Source: Mariniflexile fucanivorans (GTDB lineage: Bacteria > Bacteroidota > Bacteroidia > Flavobacteriales > Flavobacteriaceae). From it: a stretch of 49,000 bases of DNA. Below the pieces are notes generated by a model that saw only the letters and a program-made list of their open reading frames with translations, ran no database searches and was not told the DNA's origin. Location: the NCBI RefSeq assembly GCF_004341235.1, contig NZ_SLUP01000013.1, positions 1-49,000 on the forward strand, written 5' to 3'. Numbering within the stretch: position 1 is the first letter of the stretch; every line of letters begins with the position of its first letter. Below are positions 1-9,859 of this stretch, in pieces. A program made the position numbers and the translations under genes.

Positions 1-232
1 TTGATTTGTTTTTTTCATGCAATGGGTCAAAATTTAAAACCAATCCAAAAAGGTTTTTCACCGTTTGGATTTTTTAAATTCCATTTGCTACGAAAAAAGG
101 AAATTGGAACTTTTATAACATTTGCCTAATGAACATGTTCTCGCATTTTTTCCGACAAGGTCAACATTATGTAGTTTTATAAAGAGGCTGTTTAAAATCA
201 AGTTTTTGGTAGGAACTTGAAAACCTTAAAAA

Positions 233-580
233 TTACACAGAATATGATTCTATTCTTTCTATCGCATTATCAACTGTTTCTTGCAGTACATCACAATAAA
301 CTTCTGTGATTTTTGCTTTAGTTTCTTTAAATTGGGCAGATAAAAAGCGAAGTGTATAAGTATCGTTTCCAGCTAATGTTACAAGTACCCACCCTTTATG
401 ATGGTGCCCATTAACCTTAAACATTAACCCATGTTCATCTAAGGATGTTGGGCTGTTGAAGCCCCAGCTCATGGTAATGATTTTATTTCTGTTGAGCCAC
501 AGTAATGTTTCATTTTGATCAAAAGGTCTTTGAGCAAATTCTGTTTTAAATTTTTCGTAAAAATCTGTTTTGTTACACAT
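233..580 (-). CDS. Hypothetical protein, 115 aa
   Basis: I do not recognise the family. The protein is small and soluble, with no signal peptide or membrane segment. It has a basic and aromatic N-terminal half (an LLWLNRNK stretch, then MSWGF) followed by alternating hydrophobic strands (WVLVTL, YTLRFLS) and an acidic helical C-terminus ending near IERIESYSV. This alpha/beta look resembles small conserved genes found on Bacteroidota conjugative elements, but that is an impression rather than a match. The gene stands alone: about 640 bp of non-coding DNA separate it from hsdR, and the window edge lies on its other side. The ATG at 580 follows an AT-rich leader. The coding call is supported by normal composition and the absence of a competing frame. 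Confidence 0.6.
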   Translation of the reverse strand: MCNKTDFYEKFKTEFAQRPFDQNETLLWLNRNKIITMSWGFNSPTSLDEHGLMFKVNGHHHKGWVLVTLAGNDTYTLRFLSAQFKETKAKITEVYCDVLQETVDNAIERIESYSV

Positions 581-845
581 AATGTTAAATTTTATTAATT
601 AATATTAGTGCAACCAGTCAGTGCTAGAAGAGATTTTCTCTAACATTTTGAAGTGTAAAATTGGATGGGTCCCCTGAGTTTACGAAGTGGGTTAATGCCA
701 TTTTATAGGCACAAAATTTTAAGGTAAATCGAACGCACTGAACTTAGTGCTCATATTTATTATAGTCAGCGCAGCGTTCCTTACATTAAATCTAGACTTT
801 AAAGGAAGCTGAAATAACCATAGCAGGGTGGGGGCGTGGGAGAAA

Positions 846-915
846 GCAACGGTAATGAAATTTTTATTTTGGTGCCATGTTTTTGGGCCCAAAATAAAAA
901 TTTTGTTTCTGTTGC
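846..915. repeat. Inverted repeat, 15-bp perfect arms
   Basis: Positions 858-872 and 889-903 are perfect 15-bp reverse complements separated by 16 bp. Outer arms GCAAC (846-850) and GTTGC (911-915) extend the palindrome. A transcript of either strand would fold into a long hairpin. Its role is unknown; it could be a structured RNA, a transfer or replication signal, or the relic of a mobile element end. Confidence 0.6.
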
Positions 916-930
916 CTAGCGGTTTGGAAG

Positions 931-1033
931 CTGTTTCAAAATATGGAGTTGCAGGAGATTCTAAGACAGGACCAGCGCAATGAAATGTAGCGGAACGGTC
1001 TTAGGGTTTCCAAAGTGGAATATTTTGAATCTG
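931..1033. repeat. Long imperfect inverted repeat
   Basis: TTCAAAATAT at 935-944 pairs with ATATTTTGAA at 1020-1029, and CTAAGAC at 961-967 pairs with GTCTTAG at 998-1004, with bulges between. The size and nested stems resemble an attC site, but no GTT core box is present at the ends, so I list it only as an inverted repeat. Confidence 0.5.
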
Positions 1034-1221
1034 CTGGAAAACTTTGGATGGCCTATTACAAAAAATCGGTCAAAGTGGTTCTTCTTCATATTTGGGGAAA
1101 TCTGCCAACATGGATTACTCTTTATTTATTGTTGAAAGATATGCATCAATAAAACCTAAGCGATCCAAGTGACCGATATATGAAAAATAAATTGTTTACT
1201 AATTTTAAATTTATTAAAACA

Positions 1222-4200
1222 TCACAATTGACCACCAACACCTTTAAACTTCTCTACAAAAGAAGCTATCTTTTGAAAAACACTTTGTTTTTTTGTTAAG
1301 TATTGTGGGTTTAACGGACTCATTTTAGGTAAAATAGAATTTAGCTCTGTACCGTTTTCACTAGCATATTCACGTTTTAATGATGAAATAATATAACGTT
1401 TCGCAGCTTCCTCATCAAGGTTTTCATCTGCAATTAAAACGGACGCTTCGGCTTTTTGTTTTTCTTGTGCATAGCCAAAGAAAGCATCTATGATATTTGC
1501 TTTTTCTTTAATAGCATCTAAATTGGTATCGTTTATAAAATCAACAACTAAACTTTCTTTTGCTCTATTACCTACACTAGCACGAATTACGCGTCTTATT
1601 TCTTCTATTAATTCTTCCTTGCTTTTAGATTTTGTATTATTTTCAAAAATTAATTCTAGAATATAATCTAAGTTAATCTCTTGCGATTTTAATAAATCTA
1701 TTTCAAAAACCACATCATCCCAATCAATATCCGATGTTTCTGCTTCGTCCCCTTCTTTCTCACGACGTAACCAATCTCTAATATCATTATACGTAGAGCG
1801 ATAATCTTGAACGGCTCGTTCTGTAGGCAGCTCTATACTTTTCATTACGGCCATATCTTCATCTGAAATAAAGTGGGCTTCCTTAAACGCTTCAACAGCA
1901 TCCGGATCATTTACATCAATAGCTTGAAATGCTTTTAGATTGGTAAACTCATCATAATTCTGCAATATATTTTCTACTCGCAAAAATTCCCCAAAGAGTT
2001 TAGAAAATTCTTTTTTATCCTTTTCTGTAACTATTTCATCAGGATTAGGAAACTTTTCATGCAACTCTTTAACGACTTCTACATAGCCTCTACGTGCTTT
2101 CCCTGTTGCTATATCTGTAAACCCTTCCAAGTATTCTTTATAGCTTTTTTCTAAAACCACATCTCTAGTACGACTATCGCCAAAAAGGGTAATAGCCTCA
2201 ATGGTGGCTTGTTCTAAATTTCTAAAAGTTATAATATTACCAAAGGTTTTAGTCGCATCATAAATACGGTTAGTACGTGAAAAAGCTTGCATTAAACCAT
2301 GATAACGCAAATTTTTATCTACAAACATGGTGTTTAATGTAGGCGCATCAAAACCTGTTAAAAACATCCCTACCACAATAAGCAAATCCACGTCTTTGTT
2401 TTTAACTTTCTTAGCAAGGTCTCTGTAATAATTTTGAAATTCTTTACTATCTACCCCATAACTTGTTTTAAATAGGGCGTTATAGTCATTAATAGCTTCT
2501 GTTAAAAACTCTTTCGCACTCACATCCATGGCGGTTGGCTCAAACGTTTCTTCTGTTATTTCACCAATGGCGTTTTGTTCTTCATTGGCTGCAAATGAAA
2601 ATATGGTTGCTATCTTTAATGGCTTTTCAGCATCCTTTTGAAGCTTCTTTAGTTCTTCGTAATAACATTTTGCAGCATCTACACTACTTACCGCAAACAT
2701 GGCATTAAAACCGCTATTCTGCCCTTTGGTTCTGTGCGTTTTATTTCTATAGTGCTTTAAAATATATTGCGATATTTCTTTAATCCGTGTTGGATGCAAT
2801 AAGGCTGTTTTGTTTTCTGCTGCACTTAATTTCTTTTCATCAACTTCTGTTTCAAAACCTTTAAAATGCGGACGTACATCGTTATAATCGACTTTAAACT
2901 TCAGTACTTTTTCATCCCGAATAGCATCGGTAATGACGTAAGAATGTAATTCGCGACCAAACACACTGGCTGTTGTTTCGGCACCTAAAGCATTTTCTGG
3001 AAATATAGGCGTACCTGTAAAACCAAACTGGTAATATTTTTTAAATTTCTTACTAAGGTTTTTTTGAGCTTCACCAAATTGCGAACGGTGAGCTTCATCA
3101 AAAATAAAAACCACTTGCTTATTGAAAATAGGGAGATTACTCTCTGTTTTCATCAAGTTATTTAGCTTCTGAATGGTGGTTACAATAATTTTATTATCGT
3201 CTTTATCTAAATTTCGTTTTAAAGCTGCTGTACTGTCTGAACCATTCACGCTATCGGGCGAAAAACGCTGATACTCCTTCATGGTCTGATAGTCTAAATC
3301 TTTACGGTCCACCACAAAAAACACTTTATCTATAAAATCTAATTGTGTGGCTAACCTTGCCGCTTTAAAACTCGTTAATGTTTTTCCCGATCCTGTAGTA
3401 TGCCAAACATACCCACCACTTTCTGTACTACTCCATGTTTTTGCTTGAAAAGAGCTCGCTATTTTCCATAGCATGCGTTCTGTTGCTGCTATTTGGTATG
3501 GCCGCATAACAAGCAGCGTATCACTGACATCAAAAACCGAATAGTTTAGCAAGACATTAAGTAAGGTGTGTTTTTGAAAAAAGGTGGCTGTAAAATCCTT
3601 TAGATCTTTAATAAGCGAATTATCTGCCTTTGCCCAGTTCATGGTAAAGTCGAAACTGTTTTTACTTCGCTCTACGGTATTTGCAAAATAGCGACTGTCT
3701 GTACCGTTAGAAATTACAAAAAGTTGTAGATATTTAAATAATGAATTTTCGGTATTAAAACTCTCTTTGGTGTAGCGATGTACTTGATTAAAAGCTTCGC
3801 GAATAGCAACACCACGTTTTTTTAATTCTACTTGTACTAAAGGTAAGCCGTTAACTAAAATACTAACATCGTACTTATTAGCTTGTGTGCCTTTTTGTGC
3901 AAACTGCGAAATGACTTGTACTTTATTGCGTGCCACATTCTTTTTATCAACCAAATAGATGTTTTGAATGTGCCCATCATCAAACACAAAATCGTAAATG
4001 TAGTTATCGTGTATTTTTCTTGTTTTATCTAGCAGGTTGTCGCTGGGTTTATCTAAATATTCCAATAGAAACCGTTGCCACTCACTATCTGTAAATTGCA
4101 TGTTGTTAAGTGTTTGCAATTGCACACGCACATTGGCCAACATGGATTTTTGATTGGTTAACTGCGGAAGGCACTCATAGCCCTGATTTTGTAAATCTTT

Positions 4201-4329
4201 TAAGAGTTCCTTTTCTAAATCGGACTCTGTTTGATAATTTGTAGGCGTTTCGTTTAGTGCTGAAAACTTTTTGAAGTGCTCTAAAACAATAAAATTGTTA
4301 GATTCTGCTATGGTTTTGTAAGTGGACAT
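1222..4329 (-). CDS. hsdR: Type I restriction enzyme R subunit (HsdR)
   Basis: This is the motor and endonuclease subunit of a type I restriction-modification complex. It binds HsdM2S at unmodified target sites, translocates DNA by ATP hydrolysis and cuts at a distance. The 1035-aa length is normal for the EcoR124I group. A PD-(D/E)XK nuclease lies at D154, E168 and K170 (ending VELKKRG). Walker A TTGSGKT is at about 311-317, and DEAH in IFDEAHRSQ at about 405. A second RecA-like domain follows (FLTGFDAP, then QAFSRTNR, motif VI), and the C-terminal helical region contacts the methyltransferase. It is last in hsdM-hsdS-hsdR; 6 bp separate it from hsdS, so it is probably co-transcribed. All catalytic motifs are intact. 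Confidence 0.95.
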   Translation of the reverse strand: MSTYKTIAESNNFIVLEHFKKFSALNETPTNYQTESDLEKELLKDLQNQGYECLPQLTNQKSMLANVRVQLQTLNNMQFTDSEWQRFLLEYLDKPSDNLLDKTRKIHDNYIYDFVFDDGHIQNIYLVDKKNVARNKVQVISQFAQKGTQANKYDVSILVNGLPLVQVELKKRGVAIREAFNQVHRYTKESFNTENSLFKYLQLFVISNGTDSRYFANTVERSKNSFDFTMNWAKADNSLIKDLKDFTATFFQKHTLLNVLLNYSVFDVSDTLLVMRPYQIAATERMLWKIASSFQAKTWSSTESGGYVWHTTGSGKTLTSFKAARLATQLDFIDKVFFVVDRKDLDYQTMKEYQRFSPDSVNGSDSTAALKRNLDKDDNKIIVTTIQKLNNLMKTESNLPIFNKQVVFIFDEAHRSQFGEAQKNLSKKFKKYYQFGFTGTPIFPENALGAETTASVFGRELHSYVITDAIRDEKVLKFKVDYNDVRPHFKGFETEVDEKKLSAAENKTALLHPTRIKEISQYILKHYRNKTHRTKGQNSGFNAMFAVSSVDAAKCYYEELKKLQKDAEKPLKIATIFSFAANEEQNAIGEITEETFEPTAMDVSAKEFLTEAINDYNALFKTSYGVDSKEFQNYYRDLAKKVKNKDVDLLIVVGMFLTGFDAPTLNTMFVDKNLRYHGLMQAFSRTNRIYDATKTFGNIITFRNLEQATIEAITLFGDSRTRDVVLEKSYKEYLEGFTDIATGKARRGYVEVVKELHEKFPNPDEIVTEKDKKEFSKLFGEFLRVENILQNYDEFTNLKAFQAIDVNDPDAVEAFKEAHFISDEDMAVMKSIELPTERAVQDYRSTYNDIRDWLRREKEGDEAETSDIDWDDVVFEIDLLKSQEINLDYILELIFENNTKSKSKEELIEEIRRVIRASVGNRAKESLVVDFINDTNLDAIKEKANIIDAFFGYAQEKQKAEASVLIADENLDEEAAKRYIISSLKREYASENGTELNSILPKMSPLNPQYLTKKQSVFQKIASFVEKFKGVGGQL

Positions 4330-4335
4330 GAGGCA

Positions 4336-5538
4336 TTAGTTTTTTGGAAACGTTAACAACATTTCTCTGTAGTATTCGTATTGTTTTTTTCTTAGCTCTA
4401 TTTCTTTTGGTAAACCTTCACTTATGGAAGTGGTGAGGGTATCGAATTTATCTAATATCGCTACTATGCGTTCTTGTTCTGCTTTAGATGGTATTGGAAT
4501 TATAGCTTTACCTAACCCTTTAGCATTAATCGCTGAAATTTTACCAGAAGAAATATGTCTCTTGATTTGGTCATGAAATTGTCTCGTTCTAGTAAAATAA
4601 GCTACATATTTAGGATTAAAAGTACTTTTATAATAAAAACAAGCATCATGGACAGCAACTCCTTCATCACCTAACCAAGCTGTTCCTTGCCCTATATCCT
4701 CTATTGTTTCACCTGCGGCAACAATTACAACATCTCCTTTTTTAGCAAGTCTTAATTTTTTATTTTCTACTAATTCCTTACTAACAAAAGATTTGGTTTT
4801 GTCTGCCCAAGTACCATAATGGGTATACATTTCACCATAATGAATCGTTGGCACACCTTCTGCTAATAAATCGGTTTTCACAAAACGCTTACCTCTAATA
4901 AATTTCCCAACACTTTCATCACCCATAGCTACATGTTGTACTTCATTTTCATCAAAACTCAACAATTGTTCACGGTAATAGGTATATTGCTGTTTACGTG
5001 TAGTAAGTTCTGTAGTAAGTTCTGTAGTAAGTTCTGTAGTAAGTTCTGTAAAGGTATCTAAAATACGGACTATTTCTTTTTGTATTTTTAGTGGTGGGAT
5101 GGGGATTTGAAATTTATCTGTTACAGGCGTTGAAATCTGAGGCATTTGCATTCTACTTCCTATATTTTGAAAATAAAGTTCATGTATCTTCAGAAAATAA
5201 TAAACAAATTTTATATCGATATTTTCGTTTTTTGAATGGTATGACCACATTTCATTTTTATGTGAAAATGGTTTGTCATAATATTCAAATTCAATAACAC
5301 CTCGAGATTTTACTATAATAGAAGTTTCTCTGTTTATATCCTTTTCAGGAACATCCTCAAAATTAACAAAAGCAATGGTTTTACCTCCTGCAAAGATTTT
5401 CAAGGGTGCATCATCACCTTTGTGTAACTCTTTCATTTGACCTGCGGTAATTTTTGTTCCTTTCGTGCGAACAAGAGCTTTCCCTAAAGGTTTCCATTCC
5501 ACTTTAACACCTTCTAATAATTCATTTAAATAACTCAT
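4336..5538 (-). CDS. hsdS: Type I restriction enzyme S subunit (HsdS)
   Basis: This specificity subunit reads the bipartite DNA target for both methylation and cleavage. The 400-aa protein has two target-recognition domains (roughly 1-150 and 200-360), each followed by a conserved helix ([14 protein letters not shown] and [14 protein letters not shown]). The central spacer carries four tandem copies of the four-residue unit TELT at about 165-181, encoded by 12-bp DNA repeats at 5001-5048. In the EcoR124 family, changing the number of such repeats alters the distance between half-sites and hence specificity. The start overlaps the hsdM stop by 4 bp, implying translational coupling. Confidence 0.95.
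   Translation of the reverse strand: MSYLNELLEGVKVEWKPLGKALVRTKGTKITAGQMKELHKGDDAPLKIFAGGKTIAFVNFEDVPEKDINRETSIIVKSRGVIEFEYYDKPFSHKNEMWSYHSKNENIDIKFVYYFLKIHELYFQNIGSRMQMPQISTPVTDKFQIPIPPLKIQKEIVRILDTFTELTTELTTELTTELTTRKQQYTYYREQLLSFDENEVQHVAMGDESVGKFIRGKRFVKTDLLAEGVPTIHYGEMYTHYGTWADKTKSFVSKELVENKKLRLAKKGDVVIVAAGETIEDIGQGTAWLGDEGVAVHDACFYYKSTFNPKYVAYFTRTRQFHDQIKRHISSGKISAINAKGLGKAIIPIPSKAEQERIVAILDKFDTLTTSISEGLPKEIELRKKQYEYYREMLLTFPKN
5001..5048. repeat. Four tandem 12-bp repeats inside hsdS
   Basis: The unit TAGTAAGTTCTG occurs four times back to back with no mismatches (5001, 5013, 5025, 5037). On the coding strand each unit encodes TELT. The length is a multiple of three, so slipped-strand gain or loss would stay in frame and change spacer length, as known for EcoR124I and EcoR124II. 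Confidence 0.95.
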
Positions 5539-7082
5539 GCTTCAATTTCTTTTACAATGGCATCAATATCAGCACGAAGTGTATTTATCTTTTCTACTGT
5601 AATTTTAACTTCCTTATTCAACACGGCAATATCAATTTTTTTCCGCGTATCTTCAGCTTCCACATAAGAGCTCACAGATAGGTTATAATCGTTCTCTTCA
5701 ATTTTGGTGTTATCTATAGATTTAGCAACGTATTTTACATCTTCCTTACTATCGAACATTTGCATAATTTGCTCAATATGTGTTTCGGTAAGCACATTGT
5801 TATTGGTTTCTTTTTTAAAGAAATTTTCCCCACTTACATCTATAAACTGTGTTTTGCTATCGGTTTTACTTTTAGAAAGCACCAAAATATTTACGGCAAT
5901 AGAAGTTCCAAAAAACAAATTGGGTGCTAAAGAAATGACGCTTTCTACAAAGTTATTATCTACTAAATACTTTCTTATTTTTTGTTCTGCACCACCACGG
6001 TAAAAAATACCTGGGAAACAAACCAAAGCTGCTCTTCCTTTACTAGATAAATAACTTAATGCATGCAATACAAAGGCAAAATCTGCTTTCGATTTTGGGG
6101 CAAGCACACCAGCAGGCGCAAAACGGTCGTCGTTAATAAGGGTAGGGTCATCATCACCAATCCAATTTATGGAATACGGTGGATTAGATACAATGGCATC
6201 AAACGGTTTATCGTCTCCTAATTCTGGGTTTATAAGGGTGTTGCCCAACACGATATGAAACTTATCGTAATTTACGTTGTGCAAAAACATATTCATACGC
6301 GCCAAGTTATAGGTGGTATGGTTTATTTCTTGCCCAAAGAAGCCTTCTTCTATAATATGATTGTCGAAATGTTTTTTGGCTTGTAACAATAAGGAACCAG
6401 AACCTGCAGCAGGATCATAAATTTTGTTTACCTTTTCTTGTTTGTGCATTGCCAATTGCGCAATAAGCTTAGACACACTTTGCGGCGTAAAGAACTCACC
6501 ACCGGACTTGCCTGCATTGGCGGCATAATTAGAAATAAGAAACTCGTAAGCATCGCCAAATAAGTCTATTTCATTGTCCTCAAAATTATCTAGTTTTAAA
6601 CCTTCTACACCTTTAAGTACAGCAGCTAAACGGCTGTTTTTATTTTCAACGGTATTGCCCAAACGGTTACTGGTGGTATCAAAATCGGCAAACAAGCCTT
6701 TTATATCTTCTTCGGATGGGTAGCCATTTGCTGAACTTTCTATGGCTGAGAATATGGCTGCCAAATCTGTATTTAAATTGGGGTTGGTATTCGCTTTTTT
6801 AGAAACGTTTACAAAAAGCTGACTTGGATAAATAAAGTAGCCTTTTGTTTTAATAGCATCTACTTTTATATCAGATGTGATTACATCGTCTGGAAGATTT
6901 GCGTAATTAATGCTTTCATCACCAACTTCAATATAATTAGTGAAATTTTCACTTATAAAGCGATAGAACAATGTGCCTAATACGAAATGTTTGAAATCCC
7001 AGCCATCTACAGACCCACGTACATCGTTGGCTATTTTCCATATTTGACTATGTAATTCGGCTCTTTGGTTGTTGTTACTCAT
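5535..7082 (-). CDS. hsdM: Type I restriction enzyme M subunit (HsdM)
   Basis: This is an N6-adenine DNA methyltransferase that, with HsdS, protects host DNA and forms the core of the type I complex. Its 515 aa are typical. There is an N-terminal HsdM_N helical bundle (about 10-160), then a Rossmann methyltransferase fold with the SAM-binding motif [12 protein letters not shown] near 220 and catalytic NPPYS near 300. The [12 protein letters not shown] stretch just before motif I is characteristic of the family. A C-terminal helical region follows. It is the first gene of the operon and overlaps hsdS by 4 bp. The promoter should lie in the AT-rich DNA above 7083, but no clear motif was identified. 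Confidence 0.95.
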   Translation of the reverse strand: MSNNNQRAELHSQIWKIANDVRGSVDGWDFKHFVLGTLFYRFISENFTNYIEVGDESINYANLPDDVITSDIKVDAIKTKGYFIYPSQLFVNVSKKANTNPNLNTDLAAIFSAIESSANGYPSEEDIKGLFADFDTTSNRLGNTVENKNSRLAAVLKGVEGLKLDNFEDNEIDLFGDAYEFLISNYAANAGKSGGEFFTPQSVSKLIAQLAMHKQEKVNKIYDPAAGSGSLLLQAKKHFDNHIIEEGFFGQEINHTTYNLARMNMFLHNVNYDKFHIVLGNTLINPELGDDKPFDAIVSNPPYSINWIGDDDPTLINDDRFAPAGVLAPKSKADFAFVLHALSYLSSKGRAALVCFPGIFYRGGAEQKIRKYLVDNNFVESVISLAPNLFFGTSIAVNILVLSKSKTDSKTQFIDVSGENFFKKETNNNVLTETHIEQIMQMFDSKEDVKYVAKSIDNTKIEENDYNLSVSSYVEAEDTRKKIDIAVLNKEVKITVEKINTLRADIDAIVKEIEA

Positions 7083-7193
7083 TATTTGATTTTATGATAT
7101 GTATTCCAAGGAATGGAACTTAATTAAACTTTTAACTTTTTTGAAATAGTCTTTTTAGCAATTTTACTATAGTTGTTAAAAATATAATATTAA

Positions 7194-7397
7194 TCTGACT
7201 TAATAATAAGGTTTACTGTATTTACTTTTACCCCTATTTTATGCTATATTGAAAATATAACAGGAACACAATTTGTTTGTGAAAACTTAAAAGATTTAGG
7301 AGCCATAGGTGCCTGTAAAACAAAAACAGTTACAATTCATAAAGGTAAATTCGAATACTTTGTATTTTCAGGCGATTTGGTCAGTCAGATTTTTTAA
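7194..7397 (+). pseudogene. Open gene fragment without a start
   Basis: An open frame without an ATG runs from just after a stop at 7191 to TAA at 7395-7397. Its second half reads like real protein (KDLGAIGAC, KGKFEYFVFSGDLVSQIF before the stop), with normal codon use. It is the only coding-like signal in the 311 bp between hsdM and the 136-aa gene, and it lies on the opposite strand. I take it as the 3' remnant of a gene cut by a past rearrangement. The family is not recognised. Confidence 0.4.
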
Positions 7398-7804
7398 ATT
7401 CCGATTTTCACACTTTTTCTATTAATCAAATCTTGAATTTTATAAAATAGTATTGTATTAAATAAAACAAAAATAATTGCAGTCCAAAACCCATAATTCA
7501 TAATCAACCAGTTTCCAGCACCAAAAGTGTGCGCCATTAAAACAAAAAGTAAAAAAACTCGAGAATATTTTTTAGGTAAATAATAACCTATTATTCCAAT
7601 TAAAATGAGCCAAATTCCACAAAGTATAAATATTCCAGAAACGTGTTGTTTCATAATGAAATATCCGATAGAATTCGCTTCGTTTGCTACGTCTAAATCA
7701 CCATCCCAATATTCCTTTGGTTGATTAACAATTGTAATTATGGAATCAAAAAGACTTGTCCATAATGCAGGAATCAAAGTAAGTAGTTTATCTTTTTTAT
7801 TCAT
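7394..7804 (-). CDS. Small multi-pass membrane protein, 136 aa
   Basis: The family is not recognised. Hydrophobic segments at about 52-74 (FILCGIWLILIGIIGYY), 82-98 (VFLLFVLMAHTFGAG) and 104-124 (FWTAIIFVLFNTILFY), with a weaker one near the N-terminus, suggest three or four membrane spans. The C-terminus is basic. The ATG overlaps the stop of a truncated upstream frame (7804-7884), which could couple its translation. It is the last gene of minus-strand cargo block A. No attC-like site follows it. A defence or passenger role is possible, but nothing in the sequence shows it. Confidence 0.6.
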   Translation of the reverse strand: MNKKDKLLTLIPALWTSLFDSIITIVNQPKEYWDGDLDVANEANSIGYFIMKQHVSGIFILCGIWLILIGIIGYYLPKKYSRVFLLFVLMAHTFGAGNWLIMNYGFWTAIIFVLFNTILFYKIQDLINRKSVKIGI

Positions 7805-7884
7805 TCAATTTTGAGTGAGCCAATGTCAAGAGCTCTTTGTCCAGACAACATTCCGCTAAAAATTATTGGAACCTTTTCGTTATT
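7804..7884 (-). pseudogene. 3' fragment of a paralogue of the 251-aa gene
   Basis: Positions 7820-7884 match 9015-9079 over 65 bases without a mismatch. The frame reads the same peptide as the C-terminal part of the 251-aa protein (IIFSGMLSGQRALDIGSL) and then ends KIE and TGA. The rest of the gene is absent: the fragment begins at the stop codon of the DUF5655 gene. This is a scar of recombination or deletion between related cassettes. Confidence 0.75.
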
Positions 7885-8791
7885 TTTTATTTTTCTTAAT
7901 CGACTGTTTAATCAGACTCAAAATATATTCTAAATCCTCGTCCGAGTTTATTTGTAATTCATAATCTCCATTTCCCCAGTGTCCAGTTGAAGAAACGTCT
8001 CTTGTAATTCCTTTCGGGTCGTCAAGTTCTCCAATTGTCATATTAATCCAAATTTTCAATGCTTTTCTTTGTGGATGAATATCAACTACATTTCTGCCAG
8101 AAACAAAAGCAATATATTTTTTCTTTGGTTTGACTTCTATATTATCGAAATTCAGAATTGCGTTCTTCATTTTCTCGTACAATTCCTTGATTTCTTCGTT
8201 TGCGTTTTCCAAATGTTCCTCTTCCGAATAGACTTTAATTTCTTTCGCAACATTGTCAATTGTTTGGTCGGTTTTGGAAATAGTTTTTATACTTTCTTGT
8301 GCTCCTGCTTTTTGTATTTGTTCGTAAGAAACAGTATTGTTTTCAAATCTCTTTACTTCCCAAAGTTCAATTGGTAAGTCCTTAAAATTTATTGCCTCAC
8401 GTTGATAATTAGTAAAAGCTGGTGAAACAAATAAAACTCTTGATTGGGACCAATCTACGTCATTCCGTTTGAGGGTTTTATCAAGGTTTTCATTAAATTC
8501 TAAAATAAAGTCTGCTTTATTATTTAGCATTAGTGATAAATAGGCATAACCCTGATCAATTACACTAAAGTTCTTATCTCTCTTATATTCGATTATTACA
8601 AAAGCATTCGCTTCCTTGTCAAACGCAAGAGTGTCAATTCGGAAGTTATTTAGGGCAAATTCAGATTTCACAAAGTCAAGTCCGAGAATTGTCTTTAAAT
8701 TACTTTCGGTCAATTCTTGAATTTCTTTTTCAAGTCGGAAAGGTTTTTCTTTAATGTATTCTAAAGATTTTTCTATTTTGAATAATGCCAT
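7880..8791 (-). CDS. DUF5655-type protein with PD-(D/E)XK nuclease-like N-terminus
   Basis: The 303-aa protein begins with a restriction-endonuclease-like fold: D53 (RIDTLAFD), then E68 and K70 (VIIEYKR), the D...ExK signature found in NucS-like nucleases. The C-terminal part (about 215-300) has KKYIAFV, KALKIWINM and ISSTGHWGNGDYEL-like strands that match my memory of the DUF5655 domain, which often follows such a nuclease. The middle (170-210) is charged and helical. A defence or repair nuclease role is inference. The gene sits directly after an attC-like site (8817-8949). Its own 3' attC is missing, because its stop codon runs straight into a duplicated fragment of a neighbouring cassette. 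Confidence 0.75.
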   Translation of the reverse strand: MALFKIEKSLEYIKEKPFRLEKEIQELTESNLKTILGLDFVKSEFALNNFRIDTLAFDKEANAFVIIEYKRDKNFSVIDQGYAYLSLMLNNKADFILEFNENLDKTLKRNDVDWSQSRVLFVSPAFTNYQREAINFKDLPIELWEVKRFENNTVSYEQIQKAGAQESIKTISKTDQTIDNVAKEIKVYSEEEHLENANEEIKELYEKMKNAILNFDNIEVKPKKKYIAFVSGRNVVDIHPQRKALKIWINMTIGELDDPKGITRDVSSTGHWGNGDYELQINSDEDLEYILSLIKQSIKKNKK

Positions 8792-8816
8792 TTATTTTTT
8801 TGATTTTCGTTTTTTA

Positions 8817-8949
8817 CACACAACGTTTATAATAATAGTAGCATGTTTGCGTGCGAGGATTTTCCGAAGGAAAATCAGAAGCTAGCAAGGAAAGCAACTG
8901 ACATTGGTTAAGCTAAAAATAGCAATTTTTTATATACGGCTTGGCACCA
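8817..8949 (-). other. attC-like cassette recombination site 2
   Basis: This is an imperfect palindrome between two minus-strand genes. On the minus strand it starts TGGTGCCAAG (8949-8940), nearly the reverse complement of GTTAGCACCA, the first bases of the cassette it terminates (9721-9712). It ends AACGTTGTGTG (8826-8816). Its centre holds the hairpin GATTTTCCTTCGGAAAATC, also present in the sites at 37337 and 38254. Known integron attC sites share this layout of outer complementary boxes around a variable stem. Confidence 0.75.
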
Positions 8950-8953
8950 GTAT

Positions 8954-9709
8954 TTATTTTTTAGCTCTGCTTTCTAATATCATTTTTGATTGCCATTTTA
9001 GTCTTTCTAAAGAACCAATGTCAAGAGCTCTTTGTCCAGACAACATTCCGCTAAAAATTATTGGAACCTTTTCGTTATTCAGTTCAATTTCATAAGTTCC
9101 AATTTCAGAGTTAAATGTCGATTTTTTTCCTAAAACATCATTGTCTTCAAAAAACAAGTCAAAACCTTTCCAAATTTTCTTAAAACTGTTATGTTTTGTT
9201 TTCATTTTTCCAAAAAACTCGGAAGCCAAAGCGTTAGAAACAATTATTAGTTTTGGTTTCGCTCGTTCTATTATTTCAAATGATATTTCTAATTGTAGAT
9301 TTAAAAATTCCAAATTTGTATAACTTAAATTCTCAATCAATTCTTGTTTTGTTTCTCTGATGAAAAATAAATCAAGATGAGTCCATTTTGCATTGCAATA
9401 TTCTGCAACCTCTTTCATTTTTTCAAAGTATGGAATGTCTTTAGAGTTTTCCTCTTTTGGTATTTGATAAAAACCAATATTTTTTTCGTTTTCAGGTATT
9501 ACAGAACTTTTTCTAAAAGAAGGATTCATTCCAATAAACATTAAACTTTCTTTATGAACTATTTCAGGAAGAAGTGGATGTTTTCTATATTCAAAATCGG
9601 GATTAGAAAAAACCTTGTGATTCTCAAATTTTTTCCAAATTGCAAGAACATCTTTTTCGTAAATTTCTCTAATGTCAATTTCGTTCATATTTTCAGGCGG
9701 TTTGGTCAT
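8954..9709 (-). CDS. Hypothetical protein, possible uracil-DNA-glycosylase-like fold
   Basis: The 251-aa soluble protein is not firmly recognised. An early strand-turn LMFIGMNPS at about 55-63 recalls the motif A (GxDPG or GINPG) of the uracil-DNA glycosylase superfamily. A later KPKLIIVSNALASEFFG near 155 recalls the strand and helix that follow in these enzymes, and a C-terminal IIFSGMLSGQRALD could take the place of the HPS loop. Catalytic residues cannot be assigned. It is a one-gene cassette: GTTAGCACC lies just before its start and a matching attC-like site follows. A 65-bp piece of a sister copy survives at 7820-7884. Confidence 0.5.
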   Translation of the reverse strand: MTKPPENMNEIDIREIYEKDVLAIWKKFENHKVFSNPDFEYRKHPLLPEIVHKESLMFIGMNPSFRKSSVIPENEKNIGFYQIPKEENSKDIPYFEKMKEVAEYCNAKWTHLDLFFIRETKQELIENLSYTNLEFLNLQLEISFEIIERAKPKLIIVSNALASEFFGKMKTKHNSFKKIWKGFDLFFEDNDVLGKKSTFNSEIGTYEIELNNEKVPIIFSGMLSGQRALDIGSLERLKWQSKMILESRAKK

Positions 9710-9713
9710 ATTG

Positions 9714-9850
9714 GTGCTAACGGTTAGTATATGAAAAGTAGGCGGTTACGAAGCACGAAACTTTCGGTTAAACACAAAGTTTGACACGAGCCACAATCCT
9801 TGAATTTGCTACTATTTCGCCTGTTTTTTATATACATCTTTGTTACCTGC
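9714..9850 (-). other. attC-like cassette recombination site 1
   Basis: On the minus strand the site begins AGCAGGTAAC just after the pAgo stop. CAGGTAAC is the exact reverse complement of GTTACCTG, the first bases after the 93-bp element at the head of block A. It ends CCGTTAGCACC (9723-9713). Inner arms include GATGTATATAAAAAACAGGCG against CGCCTACTTTTCATATAC. The length is 137 bp. The box complementarity to a cassette start almost 5.6 kb away is strong evidence that this is an integron-type site. Confidence 0.8.
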
Positions 9851-9859
9851 TGGCCTTTT

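Larger units (their letters stand above)
581..1221. other. Non-coding stretch with two inverted repeats
   Basis: No convincing gene is seen in these 640 bp. The stretch holds two strong inverted repeats, listed separately at 846-915 and 931-1033. It is the region downstream of hsdR (minus strand) and upstream of the 115-aa gene. No T-run hairpin typical of an intrinsic terminator was found next to the hsdR stop. Confidence 0.6.
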
